From the NCBI RefSeq assembly GCF_014284255.1, contig NZ_JACOFV010000010.1, positions 121,355 through 185,354 on the forward strand: 64,000 nucleotides of DNA. Direction: 5' to 3'. Under the pieces are notes generated by a model. The model was given only the letters and a program-made list of their open reading frames with translations. It searched no databases and was not told where the DNA came from. Numbering within the stretch: the first letter of the stretch is position 1; each line of letters starts with the position of its first letter. The position numbers and the translations under genes were made by a program. This document shows positions 1-9,788 of the stretch, piece after piece. Origin of the DNA: Cognatundibacterium jejuense. Its GTDB lineage: Bacteria > Pseudomonadota > Gammaproteobacteria > Burkholderiales > Burkholderiaceae_D.

Positions 1-342
1 AACCGGGTTACTGGCTAAGCCATGTTGTTCCATCAACCAATGGTAATAGCCACGCCAGCTCGACAGTTTGCGTGCAATGCTGCGCGGATTAAGCTCACGC
101 GCATGCAATTGAGAGGTGAAACGGCGTATATGTTTGGTTTCGAGACTTACCAGCCCTTGTTTGCCAGCGAGCTGCTGTAATTCTTGCAAATCAAGCTGGT
201 AGGCGCTAATTGAATGCGGTGAAAGTTGGCGCTGACTGCGCAAAACTTCCAGATAGTCGTTGATACAGGCATTATCCGCAAAATGTTCATCACACCCATC
301 CCTTGTTATTTCAGAATGGGCGTTTTGGTGACTCATGAGCAT
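1..342 (-). CDS. xerC: Tyrosine recombinase XerC, N-terminal part (cut by window edge)
   Basis: Reading leftward, 114 codons are visible before the window edge. They translate to a SAM-like N-terminal core-binding domain of a tyrosine recombinase, with phrases such as NDYLEVLRSQRQLSPHSISA and RSIARKLSSWRGYYHWL, typical of XerC. XerC, with XerD, resolves chromosome dimers at dif; the catalytic C-terminal domain lies outside the window. The start is ATG at 342, or ATG at 336 two codons in; neither has a strong Shine-Dalgarno sequence. The gene follows the DUF484 gene with a gap of about 14 bases, and the dapF-DUF484-xerC order is a conserved proteobacterial arrangement, which supports the assignment over XerD. 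Confidence 0.88.
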   Translation of the reverse strand, partial: MLMSHQNAHSEITRDGCDEHFADNACINDYLEVLRSQRQLSPHSISAYQLDLQELQQLAGKQGLVSLETKHIRRFTSQLHARELNPRSIARKLSSWRGYYHWLMEQHGLASNPV

Positions 343-356
343 GTGCCGCGTTGCGT

Positions 357-1016
357 TTATTGATCGATCAGGCAAGCTAATGCGGCACTGGTAGTATCCG
401 CAATTTTGATCAGGAAATCAGTACCCATATCTTTGGTATAACGTGTCGGATCAGGTGAGCCTAATACCAATAAGCCAAAGGTTGGCGACGTTGCGGATAA
501 ACGTAAAGGCAACATGGCCAAAGACCGCACTGGTTCGCTGGCATCGATCCAGCTGGCTGCTTCAAAATCCTGATTAGCGCCGCAGAAAGGGGTTTTTAAA
601 CCTTTGGCAAACAGCATGGAATCTTCGCTGGCAGGTTCGGAAAACCAGGTATGGGTAAATTCAGGCGCTACGCCCCACAAGCGCAGCGTAGCGTGTGGTA
701 AAGCAAAAATGTCCTGCAGACCTTGTGTCAAAATGAAAGGCAAATCAACATCATTGCGTGCCAGCAGGAGGGTGCGCGTCCACACCTGAAATTTTTTGGT
801 AATGTCGAGATTCTCGTCAGCATGACGCATCAAATCGGCGAGTTTTAATTCTAATGCACGGTATTTTTCGCGTACCACTTCCATTTGCCGTTCTTGCAGC
901 GAAATAGCGCGACCCATGACCGGGCTGGTGAGTTTAATAGAGCTCAGCAATTCTGCATGTTCTTCAAAAAAATGCGGATGCTGGATCAGATACGTTGCGA
1001 TGTCAGTTGAATTCAT
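357..1016 (-). CDS. DUF484 family protein (GAF-like)
   Basis: This 219-residue protein matches the DUF484 family: an N-terminal helical part starting with DIATYLIQHPHFFEEHAELL, a predicted coiled stretch with RQMEVVREKYRALELKLADL, then a GAF-like domain ending with LGLLVLGSPDP-type sequence (here FGLLVLGSPDPTRYT). The biochemical role of DUF484 proteins is not established. It sits between dapF (8-base gap upstream) and xerC (about 14 bases downstream), as in many proteobacteria, so the three are probably co-transcribed. The family call is from sequence resemblance and context; no catalytic motif is visible. Confidence 0.85.
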   Translation of the reverse strand: MNSTDIATYLIQHPHFFEEHAELLSSIKLTSPVMGRAISLQERQMEVVREKYRALELKLADLMRHADENLDITKKFQVWTRTLLLARNDVDLPFILTQGLQDIFALPHATLRLWGVAPEFTHTWFSEPASEDSMLFAKGLKTPFCGANQDFEAASWIDASEPVRSLAMLPLRLSATSPTFGLLVLGSPDPTRYTKDMGTDFLIKIADTTSAALACLIDQ

Positions 1017-1024
1017 TACTTTGA

Positions 1025-1876
1025 TCAGAGATTAATTTCGCCTTCGAAGACCGTGACGGCCGGCCCACTTAGCATGACAGGTTTTCCTGCACCTTGCCAT
1101 GCAATTAACAATTCACCGCCGTGCATAGTTACACGAACCGGGCTATCGAGCAAGCCACGACGTATGCCCGCCACCACGGCCGCACAGGCACCAGTGCCGC
1201 AAGCCAGTGTTTCGCCCGCGCCACGTTCGAATACGCGCAAGGAAATATGCTGACGGTCATTGATTTGCATAAAGCCAGCATTGACGCGACGTGGGAAGCG
1301 AACATGGTGTTCAATTTCTGGCCCTTCATTAGCGACTGGATAGCTGTCGAGGTGCTCAACCACTTGCACCGCGTGAGGATTGCCCATAGACACCACCGAA
1401 AACAAACAGGATTTTGCGTTGATTTCTATCGGCCACAAGATATCGTCTGCTAGCGCTACCCCATGGAGCCCGGTTGCATCAAACGGAACTTTGATCGGTT
1501 CCAATATCGGCGCACCCATATCGACCGTGATGCTACCATCCGCTTCCATGCGTGGTTCTATGATGCCGCTCATGGTTTCGACGCGAATGTTGCGCTTGTC
1601 CGTCAACTTTTTTTCAATCACAAAACGGACAAACGCGCGTGAGCCATTACCACATTGCTCAACTTCGCCACCATCGGCATTAAATATGCGGTAACGGAAA
1701 TCGACGTCCGGCTGTTGTGGACGCTCGACCACCAGAATTTGATCCGCACCAATACCGAAGCGGCGGTCAGCAATCTGCTTCCATTGTTCCGGGGTGAACT
1801 GGATATCCTGATTAATGGCGTCGATCACGACAAAGTCGTTACCTGCGCCGTGCATTTTGGTGAATTTGAGTTTCAT
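1025..1876 (-). CDS. dapF: Diaminopimelate epimerase
   Basis: DapF interconverts LL- and meso-diaminopimelate for lysine and peptidoglycan synthesis in the cytosol. From ATG at 1876 the protein is 283 residues, the usual family length, and begins [19 protein letters not shown]. Both catalytic cysteines are present: Cys75 in [11 protein letters not shown] and Cys226 in [14 protein letters not shown]. The frame stays open upstream to 1969, but those 31 extra residues do not resemble the family, so the internal ATG is chosen. No clear Shine-Dalgarno is seen; a TATAAT-like hexamer lies only a few bases upstream of the ATG, so a very short leader is possible. It heads the leftward dapF-DUF484-xerC group. 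Confidence 0.95.
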   Translation of the reverse strand: MKLKFTKMHGAGNDFVVIDAINQDIQFTPEQWKQIADRRFGIGADQILVVERPQQPDVDFRYRIFNADGGEVEQCGNGSRAFVRFVIEKKLTDKRNIRVETMSGIIEPRMEADGSITVDMGAPILEPIKVPFDATGLHGVALADDILWPIEINAKSCLFSVVSMGNPHAVQVVEHLDSYPVANEGPEIEHHVRFPRRVNAGFMQINDRQHISLRVFERGAGETLACGTGACAAVVAGIRRGLLDSPVRVTMHGGELLIAWQGAGKPVMLSGPAVTVFEGEINL

Positions 1877-1968
1877 ATTGACATTATATCGCGGGATACG
1901 TCGCCAGACGAAAGCCACTGAGGGAATTCGTCTGAGGGCGTTTGTACTGGCCTTTTCCAGGTTTGTCA

Positions 1969-1987
1969 TTTGTTGTAAAACAACAAA
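1969..1987. promoter_or_regulatory. Perfect 8-bp inverted repeat between dapF and the beta-barrel gene
   Basis: TTTGTTGT, three bases, then ACAACAAA forms a perfect inverted repeat in the divergent region between dapF (leftward) and the outer-membrane gene (rightward). A regulator site is possible; there is no T-run of the kind expected for a terminator of either neighbour. Function is inferred only. Confidence 0.3.
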
Positions 1988-2002
1988 ATTGTTAAAAAAT
2001 GT

Positions 2003-2030
2003 TTGATAAAGCCCTAGTTTAGATTGTACT
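2003..2030 (+). promoter_or_regulatory. Possible sigma-70 promoter of the beta-barrel gene
   Basis: TTGATA at 2003-2008 and TGTACT at 2025-2030 are separated by 16 bases, about 50 bases before the start of the outer-membrane gene. The -10 match is weak, so this is a tentative call. Confidence 0.3.
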
Positions 2031-2081
2031 ATTCGACCTCGAATTTTTTATGTTAATTAATTGATAATTACAAGGTCTATG

Positions 2082-2576
2082 ATGTTGAAAAAATTAAGCA
2101 TTGCAGTTGCTATCGCCGCTCTGTCTATCTCCGCTCAAGCACAAACAGCAACACCTTTCTACGTTGGTGCTGATGTTGGTTCCACAACGATCGATAGTTT
2201 GTCCGGCGACAAAACTAGCTACGGTGCATTTGCTGGTTACAAATTCAATCAAAACTTCGCAGCTGAAGTTGGCTACCGTCACCTGTTTAAAGTAAACGTA
2301 GGCCCTGTTTCGGCTGACGTAACACAGGCTTCTATCTCTGCTTTGGGTATCATTCCTGTTTCTAAGGAATTCCAAGTGTTTGGTCGTTTGGGCTATAACA
2401 ACAATAAAGTAAGTACTTCTGTTGCTGGATACAATATCTCAGCAAATGAATCTGGCGCATTGTATGGCGTTGGCGTTCAATACCAATTCACAGCAAACGT
2501 TGGCGCACGTCTGGAATTCCAAAAACCAGCTAGCGACACTAAAAACTACAGCGTTGGTGTTACTTACGCATTCTAA
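2082..2576 (+). CDS. Small outer-membrane beta-barrel protein
   Basis: The protein begins with a signal peptide (MLKKLSIAVAIAALSISAQA, cleavage after AQA) and continues as about 145 residues of alternating amphipathic strands, ending in Val-Thr-Tyr-Ala-Phe. A C-terminal Phe is the usual outer-membrane insertion signal. Repeated glycine-aromatic strand starts (YVGADVG, YGAFAGYKF, AAEVGYRH, GVGVQYQF) fit an 8-stranded OmpA/OmpX-like barrel. Starts at 2079 and 2082 are both ATG; the AAGG at 2072-2075 is six bases from the second, which is preferred. A further in-frame TTG lies at 2061. A hairpin terminator follows. A porin or adhesin role cannot be distinguished from sequence. Confidence 0.82.
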   Translation: MLKKLSIAVAIAALSISAQAQTATPFYVGADVGSTTIDSLSGDKTSYGAFAGYKFNQNFAAEVGYRHLFKVNVGPVSADVTQASISALGIIPVSKEFQVFGRLGYNNNKVSTSVAGYNISANESGALYGVGVQYQFTANVGARLEFQKPASDTKNYSVGVTYAF

Positions 2577-2601
2577 ACGTCAGCCAATATAGTTGACGAA
2601 T

Positions 2602-2642
2602 GAAAAAAAGGCTGCCACTTACTGGTAGCCTTTTTCTTTTTT
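2602..2642 (+). terminator. Strong intrinsic terminator, probably bidirectional
   Basis: An A-run and AGGCTGCCA, loop CTTAC, then TGGTAGCCT and a T-rich tract form a long stem with tails on both strands. It lies between two convergent genes, the beta-barrel gene and the chemoreceptor gene, and can serve both. Confidence 0.85.
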
Positions 2643-2657
2643 GGGTGTGCTTTGTGC

Positions 2658-4973
2658 TTAGCTTTTGTAGATGCCGCAACCGATGACAAGATTCTCAGCA
2701 ACCGCTTCAATATACGAGGTTTTGTGTTCCACTTTTTGGGAAACCGGGTTGGTGATTGAATAGTCCACCCAGCCTCCTTCAGCAGGTAAGGCGAAGGCAT
2801 CCTGGACTAATTGACGACCGTCTAAGCCAGGTAGATTGAATAAATTGACTTTGAGCTTTTCGGCGTTGCCGCCAAAAGCCATATACTGACCCTCACGATT
2901 AAAAGCAAACACGTACATATCTTTGTCAGCATACAGATGCTGCGCGTTGGTCGTAATAGCGGCGAGTGCTCGCTGACCTACCTGTTGATACAAAGCAACA
3001 GCCTTTTGCACCAAGGCAAATGCTTCATCTGCGGTTCCCTGACGTAGCTTAAACGCAGCGACTGCGTTACTCAGCAGATTTGCACGTTCTTCCAGATTGA
3101 TGGCAACATGCTTGGCATGATCAGCCATTTGACCATTGCTTTGGGTGATCTCGTCGAGATTTTTCAAGGCTTCAGAAATTTGACTCAGGCCATTGCTTTG
3201 TTCAACAGAAGCCATCGATATTTCATTAATGCTACCCGCCAAATCGCGTATGCCTTTGACGATATCGGTGAGTGTCTGGTTGACGTCATTGATTTGCTGA
3301 ACGCCAGTTTTAACCTGATGCACTGATTCGTCAATGAGCAAGCGAATTTCCTTGGCCGACGATGCGCTGCGCTGCGCCAGATTGCGTACTTCGGACGCTA
3401 CAACAGCAAAGCCGCGTCCTTGTTCACCTGCTCGGGCTGCTTCTACTGCCGCGTTGAGCGCCAAAATGTTAGTCTGAAACGCGATACCGTCAATGATGCT
3501 GATAATGTCTTGTACTTTTAGCGCACTAGTCTGTATCTGTTGCATTGACTTGACCGCCTGTTGCATGGTCTCGCCACCAGATTCAGCAATGAGGCTGACA
3601 TTGGAGGCCATGCGGTCGACCTGTGCCGCGCTGTCGGCATTGTTTTTGACGGTATCAGCGAGATCTTCCACACTCGCCGACGTTTGCTCAAGGCTGGATG
3701 CTTGTTGTTCGGTGCGCGCGGAAAGGTCGCTGATATTGTGCGCTAAGCCTTGCCCGACTTGGGAAACCATATGGGCATTACTGCGCACGTTGGCGACCAG
3801 TGAAGATAAATTCAGATTCATTTCTTCCAGTAGCTTGCCAGTTAGGGCAAGTTCATCTTTACCAGCCAGATGGATTTGTCTGGTCAGATCACCGGCAGAT
3901 ACGGCCTTCGCAGACTCGCCCAGAGCGGCGACAGCATTGAGTAAGTTAGTATAAAACACCGAAAATAAACAAATGATCAACAACCCAAACACTGCAATCA
4001 ATGTAAACATCAGATGTTTGATGAATCCAAGTCTGCCTTCACGTTGGCTCAACAGCGTGTGCAAGCGCGTGCTTAGGCCTTCCTGTAGTTGTAAGGCCTT
4101 ATTAATCGTTGCTGTTCCCTGTTCAAAGAAGATATTGGCATCACCTATGATCTCCTCTCCCAGGAGGTTTTTTCTGGCGCTTGCTATCAAGTCCTGACTA
4201 GCTTGAATTGCAACTGCCTGTTCTTTCGGAAAAGCTTCACCGGATCTTTGCAAAGATCCACGCAGATTGTCCATGGCTTCCTGTGCCATGAGCAAGGTGT
4301 CTATGCGTGCCGCTACACGAGCTTTACCATCGGGAGGCATATTCTTTGATTTGATATACCCAGCACTTACACCGCGCAATTGCGCAATTTGCTCAATCCA
4401 GACTGGGAGCTTTTGAATCGAAGCATCCACTAAAAAATACGAATTGGCTGCTGGGTCACGTAATAAACCACTTTGTTCTGCCGTGAGTGATATGAGTTGT
4501 TGTAAGCGTTTGATCAGGGTCGTGTGCTGAAGCATATTGTCAGCACTGTTGGTAGCTATTTGCCCGGCAGCGAGGTGTTGGAGTTCGTCGTATATTGGCT
4601 GCCAATCAGATGAAAGTTGCCAGTGCGGTTCTGTCTTTATATCCAGGCTGACTTGATCACTTTCGGCTTTGATCAGTGTGCGTATCTTTTCCAACGCAGG
4701 ATCAACATTTTCACCGGCCAACTTCAAATTAACCAGACCACGATGTTTTTGGATCTGAACCATCAGATCAATTTGGCGCTCGGTAAATGTAAGCCCACGT
4801 AGTTCAGATGTGGCAGTTTCAAAATCAGTGTTAACTCTTTGCAACACAAAGATGCTCGCACAGAAAATCGGGATGAGCATCATCGCAAATACAGCAAGCA
4901 ACTTAGTCCGTAACGTGAAGGTACCCAAGAGATGACTGATTGCACTTTGAATAGAGCGAAAAAACGGCGGCAT
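2658..4973 (-). CDS. Methyl-accepting chemotaxis protein with C-terminal Cache domain
   Basis: This is a 771-residue chemoreceptor. A first membrane helix lies near residues 24-44 ([20 protein letters not shown]), then a long helical periplasmic domain with [20 protein letters not shown] resembling nitrate-sensor (NIT-like) domains, a second helix near 315-345, a HAMP linker, and the conserved cytoplasmic hairpin tip ([20 protein letters not shown] followed by [15 protein letters not shown]). After this the protein continues about 120 residues with a single-Cache type fold ([15 protein letters not shown] ... VIGCGIYKS). Such a domain is normally extracytoplasmic, so its place after the signalling domain is unusual. 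ATG at 4973 has GGGA seven bases upstream; an in-frame TTG at 4985 is less likely. No che genes are adjacent. Confidence 0.93.
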   Translation of the reverse strand: MPPFFRSIQSAISHLLGTFTLRTKLLAVFAMMLIPIFCASIFVLQRVNTDFETATSELRGLTFTERQIDLMVQIQKHRGLVNLKLAGENVDPALEKIRTLIKAESDQVSLDIKTEPHWQLSSDWQPIYDELQHLAAGQIATNSADNMLQHTTLIKRLQQLISLTAEQSGLLRDPAANSYFLVDASIQKLPVWIEQIAQLRGVSAGYIKSKNMPPDGKARVAARIDTLLMAQEAMDNLRGSLQRSGEAFPKEQAVAIQASQDLIASARKNLLGEEIIGDANIFFEQGTATINKALQLQEGLSTRLHTLLSQREGRLGFIKHLMFTLIAVFGLLIICLFSVFYTNLLNAVAALGESAKAVSAGDLTRQIHLAGKDELALTGKLLEEMNLNLSSLVANVRSNAHMVSQVGQGLAHNISDLSARTEQQASSLEQTSASVEDLADTVKNNADSAAQVDRMASNVSLIAESGGETMQQAVKSMQQIQTSALKVQDIISIIDGIAFQTNILALNAAVEAARAGEQGRGFAVVASEVRNLAQRSASSAKEIRLLIDESVHQVKTGVQQINDVNQTLTDIVKGIRDLAGSINEISMASVEQSNGLSQISEALKNLDEITQSNGQMADHAKHVAINLEERANLLSNAVAAFKLRQGTADEAFALVQKAVALYQQVGQRALAAITTNAQHLYADKDMYVFAFNREGQYMAFGGNAEKLKVNLFNLPGLDGRQLVQDAFALPAEGGWVDYSITNPVSQKVEHKTSYIEAVAENLVIGCGIYKS

Positions 4974-5292
4974 GACGTTTCCCAATCTGGATTGATTGCT
5001 GCATGACAGTTATGTTACATCAATTTATAAATTGCAAAATATCTTTTTAAAAAAACATTTATTGCTTCATTTATATGCAATATCGTCCAAAAACAGACAT
5101 GATGACCAGTACACTTTCATAAAGTGTCAGTCATACTGTACTGGTGTTTTTGTGGTTCACTGTCCATTGGGACGGACAATACAGCATGTTAATGTGCGCC
5201 CACAATTTAAAGTATATGATGCACCCACAAGGTGATTCTGTTTTGTTGTGAACAACCATCGCAGCATGAAAATATAAAAGCACGGAGACCCC
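4974..5292. other. Divergent intergenic region with an inverted repeat
   Basis: About 320 bases separate the chemoreceptor (leftward) from the indolepyruvate oxidoreductase (rightward). At 5105-5145 ACCAGTACA and TGTACTGGT form a perfect 9-bp inverted repeat enclosing a smaller one (CACTT/AAGTG). No convincing gene is present. Promoters for both neighbours must lie here but I cannot place them with confidence. Confidence 0.5.
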
Positions 5293-8200
5293 ATGAACGC
5301 ACCCCTCAAGCCCGAGCAGCAGGCGCTGATCGACACCTCTATTGGCCTGGACGACAAATACACATTGGAGCGCGGACGCGCTTTTATGACTGGCACACAG
5401 GCTTTAATTCGCCTGATGATGTTGCAACGTCAGGCCGATGAAAAAGCTGGCCTCAATACTGCTGGCTACATCAGCGGCTATCGCGGATCACCGCTCGGTA
5501 ACGTCGATCTGACCGCTGGTAAAGCAAAAAAGCATTTATCCAAATACCACGTGAAATTTCATCCCGGTGTGAACGAGGATCTGGCCGCGACCTCTGTCTG
5601 GGGTACGCAACAGGTTAATATGTTCCCGGGTGCAAAATACGACGGCGTATTTGCGATGTGGTACGGCAAAGGCCCGGGTGTTGATCGTTGCGGTGACGTG
5701 TTCAAACATGCGAATCTGGCGGGTACCTCTAAACACGGTGGCGTACTGGTGGTTGCGGGTGACGATCATGCGGCTAAGTCTTCCACGGCGGCACATCAGA
5801 GTGAGCATATTCTGAAAGCCTGCGGCATTCCGGTCTTGTATCCATCCACAGTGCAAGAGTATCTGGACTACGGCTTACACGGCATCGCCTTGTCCCGCTA
5901 CACTGGCTTATGGGTGTCAATGAAATGCGTCACTGACATCGTCGAATCTGGTGCGGTGGTCGATATTGATCCGGATCGCGTCAAGCCTGTGATCCCAACC
6001 GAATTTGTATTGCCTGCCGATGGTGTGAATATTCGCACACCCGACCCGGTACTCGCGCAAGAAACGCGCATGAACAACTACAAATGGTACGCCGCTTTAG
6101 CCTATGCGCGTGCCAACAAGCTAAACCAGATTATCTGGGATAGCCCAAGCGCCAAGATCGGTATTATCACTGCGGGTAAATCCTACCTCGATACCCGTCA
6201 GGCATTGGCCGACTTGGGTATTGACGAACAAGTTGCCAAAGACATCGGCATCCGTCTGTATAAGATCGGTATGACCTGGCCATTAGAATCTGAAGGTGTG
6301 CGCGAATTTGCGACTGGTCTGGAAGAAATTCTGGTGGTCGAAGAAAAACGTCAAATTCTCGAATACGCACTCAAAGAAGAACTGTACAACTGGGAAGACA
6401 AAGTCCGTCCCCGCGTCGTTGGTAAGTTCGATGATTCCGGCGAATGGAGTAATGTCCATGGTTCAGGTCATGGCGAATGGTTGTTGCCAGCGACGTACGA
6501 ATTAAGCCCGGCACAAATTGCCCGTGCGATCGCTTCACGTATTACCCGCTACTTCGCCGGACATCCGGTAGAACAACGCGTCAAAGAACGTGTCGCTTAT
6601 CTGGAAGCCAAAGAACAAATGCTCAACAGCGTTGGCAAGCCAGATGCCAACAAAGACCGCGTCCCGCATTTCTGTTCCGGTTGCCCGCACAATACGTCCA
6701 CCAAAGTACCAGAAGGCAGCCGTGCCTTAGCTGGTATCGGTTGCCACTACATGGTGACCTGGATGGACCGCGAAACATCGACCTTTACCCATATGGGTGG
6801 CGAGGGTGTGACCTGGGTTGGCGCTGCTTCATTCACCAATGAAAAACACGTCTTCTGTAATCTCGGTGACGGTACCTATTACCACTCTGGATTGCTGGCG
6901 ATCCGCGCTGCGGTTTCCGGTGACGTGAATATCACTTACAAAATTTTGTTTAACGATGCCGTCGCGATGACTGGTGGTCAGGAATTCGACGGCCCCTTAG
7001 ATCCTGGTATGATTTCTCGCCAGATCGCTGCTGAGGGCGTCAATCCGATTATCGTCGTCACTGACGAGCCAGAAAAATATCCAGCCGGTTATCCATGGGC
7101 TGCTGGTGTGACTGTGCGCCATCGTTCCGAGCTCGATGCCGTACAACGCGAATTGCGTGAATGCAAAGGCGTGTCGGCAATGATTTACGATCAAACCTGC
7201 GCCTCAGAAAAACGCCGCCGCCGGAAAAAATTCGACAAAAACGGTAAGCCAGCTTTCCCTGACCCAGCCAAACGCGCTGTGATCAATGAAGCGGTGTGTG
7301 AAGGTTGCGGCGATTGTTCCGTGCAATCCAACTGCTTGTCTGTTGAACCCTTGGAAACCGAATTCGGTCGTAAGCGTCAGATCAATCAATCGTCATGCAA
7401 CAAGGATTTCTCTTGCGTGACCGGTTTCTGCCCGAGTTTTGTGACGGTGGAAGGCGGCAAGCTGAAGAAGCCAGCGAAGACTAAAATCGAAGCAGGTAAC
7501 GCTCTAGATGTGAATACCTTGCCGTATCCAACATTGCCAAAAACCGAAGTACCATTTGGTGTGTTGGTCACAGGTGTGGGTGGTACAGGTGTCATTACTA
7601 TCGGTCAGATCATGGCGATGGCGGCGCATTTGCAAGGTAAAGCGTGTTCCGTTTTGGATATGACAGGTCTGGCACAAAAAGGTGGCGCGGTGATGTCACA
7701 CGTGCGTCTGGCAGACAAGGCAGAAGACATCCAGTCAACGCGAGTTGGTACCGGTATGGCTGATCTGGTCATCGGTTGCGATTTGATCGTGACTGCGGGT
7801 AAAGATGCTCTGTCACGCATGGGTGAAGGCCGCACGTTTGCAGCAATCAACGCTAATGGCACGCCAACTTCGACGTTTATTAAAAACCCGAACTGGCAAT
7901 TCCCTGGAGAAGCCGCAGAACAAGATATTGTAAAAGCCTGCGGCGAAGGCCGTGTCGATATGATCGACGCAGCATCGATCGCAACGGCGCTGATGGGTGA
8001 CAATATTGCAACCAATATGTTCATTCTCGGTTATGCATGGCAAAAAGGCTGGGTGCCACTCGAAGGCGTGGCATTGATGCGTGCTATTGAACTCAATGCT
8101 GTATCGATTGATTTCAACAAACAAGCATTCAACTGGGGTCGTCTGGCAGCCCATGATCTGGCCGCTGTAAAACGTCTGGTGACGCCAGCGCAAGTAGTAG

Positions 8201-8874
8201 AGTTGAAACGTGCGCCAAGTCTGGAAGATACGATCAACAAACGTATCGCTTTCCTGACGGATTATCAAAACGTGTCGTATGCACAGCAATACGCTGACTT
8301 TGTCGCACAGGTGAAGGCGGCAGAAACGAAAGTGGCTGATGGCAAGCCTTTGCGTTTAACAGAAGCAGTTGCGAAATATCTGTTCAAACTGATGGCGTAC
8401 AAAGACGAATACGAAGTCGCTCGTTTGTACACCGATGGCAAGTTCCAGAAAAAAATCGCCGATATGTTCGAAGGCGATTACGAAATCAACTTCCATCTGG
8501 CACCGCCATTGTTTGCCAAACGTGATGCACAAGGTCATCTGGTCAAGCAGCAATTTGGCCCATGGATGATGAAGGCATTTGGCTTACTTGCCAGCATGAA
8601 GTCGTTGCGTGGCGGTGCGTTGGATATCTTTGGCTACACCGAAGAACGCCGTATGGAACGCGCATTGCCAGTCGAATACAAACAAACCATCAGTAAATTG
8701 CTGCCGATGTTGAATGCAGATAATTTGGCAAAAGCGGTGGCAGTAGCAAGTATTCCAGAAGATATCCGTGGTTACGGTCACGTCAAAGAGCGTCATCTGG
8801 CGGCAGCCAAAACCAAGGAAGCGAATTTGATTGCGGAATTTAATACTGCAAAGGCACCACAAAAAGTGGCGTAA
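5293..8874 (+). CDS. Indolepyruvate ferredoxin oxidoreductase, fused alpha-gamma chain
   Basis: This 1193-residue enzyme is the single-chain form in which the IorA-like and IorB-like parts are fused. It would oxidatively decarboxylate aryl or branched 2-oxo acids to acyl-CoA with thiamine diphosphate, passing electrons through Fe-S clusters. Visible elements are a pyrimidine-binding N-terminal domain, CSGCPHNTSTKVP, a thiamine-diphosphate region around GDGTYYHSGLLA, a ferredoxin-like cysteine set (CEGCGDCSVQSNC and CNKDFSCVTGFC), and the gamma domain with VTGVGGTGVITIGQIMAMAA. ATG at 5293 follows GGAGACCCC, a good ribosome site. It stands alone and ends in a strong terminator. Substrate range is inferred from the family. 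Confidence 0.93.
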   Translation: MNAPLKPEQQALIDTSIGLDDKYTLERGRAFMTGTQALIRLMMLQRQADEKAGLNTAGYISGYRGSPLGNVDLTAGKAKKHLSKYHVKFHPGVNEDLAATSVWGTQQVNMFPGAKYDGVFAMWYGKGPGVDRCGDVFKHANLAGTSKHGGVLVVAGDDHAAKSSTAAHQSEHILKACGIPVLYPSTVQEYLDYGLHGIALSRYTGLWVSMKCVTDIVESGAVVDIDPDRVKPVIPTEFVLPADGVNIRTPDPVLAQETRMNNYKWYAALAYARANKLNQIIWDSPSAKIGIITAGKSYLDTRQALADLGIDEQVAKDIGIRLYKIGMTWPLESEGVREFATGLEEILVVEEKRQILEYALKEELYNWEDKVRPRVVGKFDDSGEWSNVHGSGHGEWLLPATYELSPAQIARAIASRITRYFAGHPVEQRVKERVAYLEAKEQMLNSVGKPDANKDRVPHFCSGCPHNTSTKVPEGSRALAGIGCHYMVTWMDRETSTFTHMGGEGVTWVGAASFTNEKHVFCNLGDGTYYHSGLLAIRAAVSGDVNITYKILFNDAVAMTGGQEFDGPLDPGMISRQIAAEGVNPIIVVTDEPEKYPAGYPWAAGVTVRHRSELDAVQRELRECKGVSAMIYDQTCASEKRRRRKKFDKNGKPAFPDPAKRAVINEAVCEGCGDCSVQSNCLSVEPLETEFGRKRQINQSSCNKDFSCVTGFCPSFVTVEGGKLKKPAKTKIEAGNALDVNTLPYPTLPKTEVPFGVLVTGVGGTGVITIGQIMAMAAHLQGKACSVLDMTGLAQKGGAVMSHVRLADKAEDIQSTRVGTGMADLVIGCDLIVTAGKDALSRMGEGRTFAAINANGTPTSTFIKNPNWQFPGEAAEQDIVKACGEGRVDMIDAASIATALMGDNIATNMFILGYAWQKGWVPLEGVALMRAIELNAVSIDFNKQAFNWGRLAAHDLAAVKRLVTPAQVVELKRAPSLEDTINKRIAFLTDYQNVSYAQQYADFVAQVKAAETKVADGKPLRLTEAVAKYLFKLMAYKDEYEVARLYTDGKFQKKIADMFEGDYEINFHLAPPLFAKRDAQGHLVKQQFGPWMMKAFGLLASMKSLRGGALDIFGYTEERRMERALPVEYKQTISKLLPMLNADNLAKAVAVASIPEDIRGYGHVKERHLAAAKTKEANLIAEFNTAKAPQKVA

Positions 8875-8891
8875 TCAGGTCGTCAACTAAT

Positions 8892-8927
8892 AAAAAATGA
8901 CCAGCTTCGTCTGGTCATTTTTTTTGA
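8892..8927 (+). terminator. Intrinsic terminator of the indolepyruvate oxidoreductase gene
   Basis: AAAAAATGACCAG, a six-base loop, then CTGGTCATTTTTTTT forms a strong hairpin with a T-run 20 bases after the stop codon. The A-run upstream makes it potentially bidirectional. Confidence 0.9.
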
Positions 8928-9012
8928 TAGTAGGCGTCAATATCCTGTGTCTCTCGCTTTTTCTCGATACGACAGAAGGTGGGAAAAGTAGAAGCATGTT
9001 TTGATTAATATT

Positions 9013-9570
9013 TCAGTTAACACAAAGATTTTTTTCCTCCCATGTTTGCCTGGAGATCACATAAATAACGCTTTCTGGTTCACCCGGTACGTCGTTCAAA
9101 GTTCCACATTTTTTCATGCCATTTTTTTCCAAAATTGACCGTGACGGCAAATTTTGTGGTCGGGTCAAGCCGAATACTGCTGGAACCTGCTTCTGCATGA
9201 ATGCAAAAGTTAATGCTGCTTGCGTAAGTTCGCTGGCGAAGCCATTACCCCATGAAGATGGTGCAAAACGAAATCCTAAATTTAGCCGTTCAATATTGCC
9301 ATATTGTTTATAAGATAAACCTCCGAACCCAATGATCTCATCGACCTTCGACTTTAGCGACACTGTCCATGGGCCTAACCCATAACTTTCCCAATGAGAT
9401 AACAGGTTATCGAGTAGCTGCCTGGCAGCGGCCTCGTCGGCAAGAGGACCTGCCGGATTGAATTTGTTGGTAGCAGGATCACCAAATATACGAAATAGCG
9501 CACTCGCATCGTTCACCTCTGGACGCCTTAATAAGAGCTGCTTTGACAGGTGTCTGATTGGGAATGTCAT
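9013..9570 (-). CDS. GNAT-family N-acetyltransferase (RimJ-like)
   Basis: The 185-residue protein has the pattern of RimJ/RimL-type GNAT enzymes: strand-1 LSKQLLLRRPEVNDASALF, a central FGGLSYKQ, then GFRFAPSSWGNGFASELTQA, which contains the acetyl-CoA-binding loop, and the C-terminal PSRSILEKNGMKKCG. Substrate is unknown. ATG at 9570 has AGGA seven bases upstream. Its first bases overlap the stop of the ParB-like gene by four (ATGA), so the two are translationally coupled. Confidence 0.85.
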   Translation of the reverse strand: MTFPIRHLSKQLLLRRPEVNDASALFRIFGDPATNKFNPAGPLADEAAARQLLDNLLSHWESYGLGPWTVSLKSKVDEIIGFGGLSYKQYGNIERLNLGFRFAPSSWGNGFASELTQAALTFAFMQKQVPAVFGLTRPQNLPSRSILEKNGMKKCGTLNDVPGEPESVIYVISRQTWEEKNLCVN

Positions 9571-9788
9571 TGTTTATCCTTTTCAGTTTTCTGATTTAAA
9601 TGGTTTTCCAGCAGGTAGGTTGCGAACGCCCGTTCAAGTCCGTCGCAGGCACCTGGATTCACGATGATGGGATCTGTCCAGGTATTTTCACGTATAAGCT
9701 TTTGATGTAATTCGTCGGCAGCATCATTGTTGATTCTTTCATGAGGCATCAGTTTTTCAACCGCCACAAGCTCGAAGACTTCATTCAT
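9567..9788 (-). CDS. Small ParB/sulfiredoxin-like domain protein, probably truncated
   Basis: This 73-residue protein resembles only the first part of the ParB/Srx nuclease-like fold: VEKLMPHERINNDAADELHQ, then a helix and DPIIVNPG. In the family this strand is followed by a conserved GxHR segment; here DGLERAFA stands near that place and the protein then ends in a charged tail. It has an excellent ribosome site (GAAGGAGG before ATG at 9788) and overlaps the following acetyltransferase by ATGA. So it looks expressed, though it may be a shortened family member. No DNA-partition role should be inferred. Confidence 0.6.
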   Translation of the reverse strand: MNEVFELVAVEKLMPHERINNDAADELHQKLIRENTWTDPIIVNPGACDGLERAFATYLLENHLNQKTEKDKQ

